Origin: a virus
Virus record (IMG/VR): IMGVR_UViG_3300034062_004314
Location: 1-21,096 of that record
Reading direction: 5' to 3' (one strand)
Length of the DNA: 21,096 nt
The translations under genes and the position numbers were made by a program. The notes under the pieces were generated by a model. It made no database searches, was not told the origin of the DNA, and saw only the letters and a program-made list of their open reading frames with translations. How positions within the stretch are numbered: position 1 is the stretch's first letter; the number at the start of each line of letters is the position of its first letter. Of this stretch, positions 19,118 to 21,096 are shown in pieces.

Positions 19118-19964
19118 TTTCAACGCCCCCGCGATTGCGGGGACGCAGTGTGAGCCAGATGCCACCGAGTGACTTGGGCATCACAATGCGCTCAACTGCC
19201 CAGCCGCCGGTTCCTCCGAACTCCTGCTTGTAGGTGCCGCACTGGACGTGCCAGCGCTGCTCCACCCAGGCGCGGCCGTTTTGATCGACGCGGTAGCAGG
19301 AGTGTGCGACGACGCTGCGCTCATGGTTGTGGCCATTGACCAAGACATCAGCGTCTGGAGCGATTGAGGCATAGCGGCCACCGCCCATGGTGCCTTTGGT
19401 GATGATGCCGCCCCAGGCGCCGTGATGGAAGAACAACATGCAGCGCCTGGTCTTGCTGTTGCCGTCCTGCGTAAAGCTGAATCGGATCCAACCTTGATAG
19501 CCCATGTGTTGAATACGGCTACCGTTGCTGCGCATCAGTCGCACAACATTCTCCAATGGGTCGATTTCCTGATTGTTGCTTACGGCTGTTTCATGGTTGC
19601 CATCGCCTGCCATGAGAATGATGTCTTGCCATGGCTTGAAGAACTCAGCTGCTTCACTGAATACAAGATCAAAGTAATTGCCGCCTAGGTGTTCGGGGCG
19701 AATGTCGCCCTTACTTGCTCTGCGGTCTTTCTTGCCTTGCATCAAACAGAGCACATCTCCAAACATAAGAACGTGGCCATTCTGCGCTCGGCACTCATCA
19801 AAGTGTTTGGCCAGCAGTTTGCGGTCACATTTGGGGTTGTCTAAGTGGATGTCACTCAGCAGCAGGAATGTCGCTGTTTCGCTAAAGGTTGAATAAGGGA
19901 TGCGCAGCTCTAGCAGCTCGGGCGTCCTGCGGATTGAGGATAAAGTCACAAGACGCAGCGCCAT
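19095..19964 (-). CDS. Calcineurin-like metallophosphoesterase
   Basis: A 289-residue enzyme with all five metal-binding motifs of the calcineurin-like superfamily: DIH (38-40), GD (69-70), GNHE (122-125), HH (180-181) and NGHNHE (210-215). It should hydrolyse a phosphodiester or phosphomonoester using two metal ions; the substrate is not predicted by sequence. The lack of a signal peptide points to a cytoplasmic enzyme. The ATG at 19962-19964 has GAGGT seven bases upstream and lies 11 bases after the endolysin gene, so the two are co-transcribed. A perfect GC hairpin (19127-19142) is inside its end. Possible roles include nucleotide, DNA or RNA processing. Confidence 0.87.
   Translation of the reverse strand: MALRLVTLSSIRRTPELLELRIPYSTFSETATFLLLSDIHLDNPKCDRKLLAKHFDECRAQNGHVLMFGDVLCLMQGKKDRRASKGDIRPEHLGGNYFDLVFSEAAEFFKPWQDIILMAGDGNHETAVSNNQEIDPLENVVRLMRSNGSRIQHMGYQGWIRFSFTQDGNSKTRRCMLFFHHGAWGGIITKGTMGGGRYASIAPDADVLVNGHNHERSVVAHSCYRVDQNGRAWVEQRWHVQCGTYKQEFGGTGGWAVERIVMPKSLGGIWLTLRPRNRGGVEITCTPTV
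19127..19142. other. GC-rich hairpin after the 18941 gene
   Basis: CCCCGC (19127-19132) and GCGGGG (19137-19142) form a perfect 6-bp stem with a GATT loop, ten bases after the stop of the plus-strand 18941 gene and inside the phosphoesterase coding region. No T-run follows on the plus strand, so termination would be weak. Confidence 0.35.
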
Positions 19965-19975
19965 GGTTGCTACCT

Positions 19976-21096
19976 CTAAGTTGCTGGGCTAGCGATAATC
20001 GCCCAGCCAGTACCGGGGCCTTCCACCATCCACCTCGGCCCCCAGTTCTTGCGGCTGTAGGCCAGGCCAGCGCCACGGTTGCCGGCATAGGTGCCCTCGG
20101 CAACGAGCATCTCGCCCCACGGATCGTTGACGATCACCGCTGTAGGTGTGGTGCCGATCACGATTAGCCAGTGCCCGCCGCCGGTGGGTGCGGAGCTGGG
20201 GCCGTGATGCAGAAAGCCGCACGGCACCGGCACGCCCTTGGCGATCTGCTGCTCCAGGTCGCTCCAGGTGCAATCCTGCCGAAAGGTGGCCTTGATGCCA
20301 TAGCTGGCTAATGCCTTGATCTGCGCGGCAGCGTCGGTGCTGTCGCCGAATTGCATCACCCGCTTGAGATATTGATCATCGCCGTTGGGGCCGCTCAGCA
20401 GTCCCGGCCGCAAGGTGGCCACGAGCATGGCGCAGCTGCTGCTGAAGCACATGCGCAAGGCTTGGCCAGCCACTTGGCTATCGCGCTGGCTGTAGTACGG
20501 CACCTTGAGCGGATTGCTTGGCGACCCTGCTTGCACTGGCGGTGCAGTCCCGCAGAACAAGGCCACCTCTGCAGCGCGGCGGCCCTCCAGTCCCGGCAGC
20601 ACTGCCTCACCGGCATGACGCCAGCGGGGCAGCTCCTCGCGCACCACCGTGCAGGGATCCTCACCAGCCAGCAGCCGCTTGCGCAGCGTGCTTGTTTCAA
20701 AGGCCCCCAGGCCGACGTTGTAGGCAAAGCTGACCAACGCTGCCACCTGTTCACGGCGCCACTTCGCGGCCAGCGGCAGCAGCTGCAGCACGCCAGGGCC
20801 AAACAGGTGCTCGACATCGTTGCGCAGCAGCGCGTCGGCCTGGTCTTGGCTGATTGTCTCGCCCATCCGCACCGCACCATTGCCATGGCGGGTTGAGCCG
20901 TAGCCGATGGTTGGCACGCCTGCTGCGTCCTTGTAGGCACTCAAGCGGCAGCCTTCCCAGGTCTGGATGATCTTCAGCGCTGGCGCCAGCCAGGCCGGTG
21001 GCGGGCTGTCCTTGGTTGCTGGTGCGGAGCGGTACAGCTGCGCAAACTCCTCCAGCAGCTGAGGCGGCAGCTTCTCCTGCAGGGCATTCCAAGCGG
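19976..21096 (-). CDS. Two-domain endolysin: GH24 lysozyme plus C39-like peptidase, N-terminus cut
   Basis: The frame runs off the right edge, so the start is missing; the TTG at 20944 inside it is not the real start. The visible part begins AWNALQEKLPPQLLEEF, then a linker. The GH24 core has TWEGCRLSAYKDAAGVPTIG with catalytic Glu (codon 20954-20956), and VSFAYNVGLGAF. The C-terminal half is a C39-like peptidase: QRDSQVAGQALRMCFSSSCA with the probable catalytic Cys, GGGHWLIVIG with His, and VNDPWGEM with Asp. The first domain cuts peptidoglycan glycans and the second may cut its peptides or a surface protein. No holin is identified nearby. Its stop is 11 bases before the phosphoesterase start. 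Confidence 0.88.
   Translation of the reverse strand, partial: AWNALQEKLPPQLLEEFAQLYRSAPATKDSPPPAWLAPALKIIQTWEGCRLSAYKDAAGVPTIGYGSTRHGNGAVRMGETISQDQADALLRNDVEHLFGPGVLQLLPLAAKWRREQVAALVSFAYNVGLGAFETSTLRKRLLAGEDPCTVVREELPRWRHAGEAVLPGLEGRRAAEVALFCGTAPPVQAGSPSNPLKVPYYSQRDSQVAGQALRMCFSSSCAMLVATLRPGLLSGPNGDDQYLKRVMQFGDSTDAAAQIKALASYGIKATFRQDCTWSDLEQQIAKGVPVPCGFLHHGPSSAPTGGGHWLIVIGTTPTAVIVNDPWGEMLVAEGTYAGNRGAGLAYSRKNWGPRWMVEGPGTGWAIIASPAT

Noticed and set aside
1-21096. General abundance of CTAG, especially in gene gaps
   Set aside because: By rough count CTAG is not above the number expected from base composition, so abundance alone means little. Only the specific inverted repeats are reported.
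1-21096. tRNA genes, CRISPR arrays and insertion sequences
   Set aside because: No cloverleaf, regularly spaced repeat or transposase with terminal repeats was found on reading both strands by eye.

Overview
The window is a stretch of a temperate, tailed double-stranded DNA phage or prophage whose host is most likely a GC-rich cyanobacterium (Synechococcus/Cyanobium type). The phage assignment rests on a contiguous block of terminase small and large subunits, portal, scaffold and major capsid protein, plus a large serine recombinase and an endolysin. The cyanobacterial assignment is an inference from a primary-like sigma-70 factor of cyanobacterial style, a small protein that resembles the phycobilisome-degradation protein NblA, and the general look of the small hypothetical proteins. 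I see no rRNA, tRNA or CRISPR array.

Layout. (1) 1-7257, minus strand, is the packaging and virion block. Read in transcription order from high to low coordinates it runs terS, terL, a tiny membrane/HTH protein, portal (DUF4055 type), scaffold, major capsid protein, three small virion-like proteins, and a tail or spike protein that runs off the left edge. (2) 7267-9901, minus strand, is a compressed operon of very short genes that mostly overlap by ATGA or TGATG. It includes an SSB-like OB-fold protein and a RusA-type resolvase, and lies behind a good sigma-70-like promoter (TTGACG-N17-TATTGT, 9936-9964). (3) 10113-12320, minus strand, holds a ribbon-helix-helix (RHH) protein fused to a replisome-organiser-like domain, three small proteins and a PD-(D/E)XK nuclease. 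(4) 12321-13110 is a control region with palindromes, a terminator, an RHH regulator (12497-12703) and a small helical protein. (5) 13111-18747, plus strand, holds the serine recombinase, a putative regulator, a Rad52-like single-strand annealing protein, a second RHH protein, a run of short overlapping genes and the sigma factor. (6) 18698-21096, mainly minus strand, holds the NblA-like protein, a small plus-strand gene, a calcineurin-like phosphoesterase and a two-domain endolysin (GH24 lysozyme plus C39-like peptidase) that runs off the right edge.

How it fits together. The recombination tools (annealing protein, SSB-like protein, RusA, PD-(D/E)XK nuclease) are split between the minus- and plus-strand early blocks, which diverge from the control region. 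The serine recombinase would integrate or excise the genome. The phage sigma factor, last gene of the plus-strand block, is a candidate switch to later transcription. Two identical-geometry half-site pairs (AGCC-N3-GGCT) lie in front of the RHH regulator and in front of the minus-strand early block, and a 28-bp repeat lies in front of the recombinase and of the next gene. These are the best candidates for the decision circuitry.

No gene-free stretch is longer than about 215 bases. The larger gaps (9902-10112, 12321-12496, 12704-12789, 15275-15341) hold promoter, operator or hairpin candidates, listed below.
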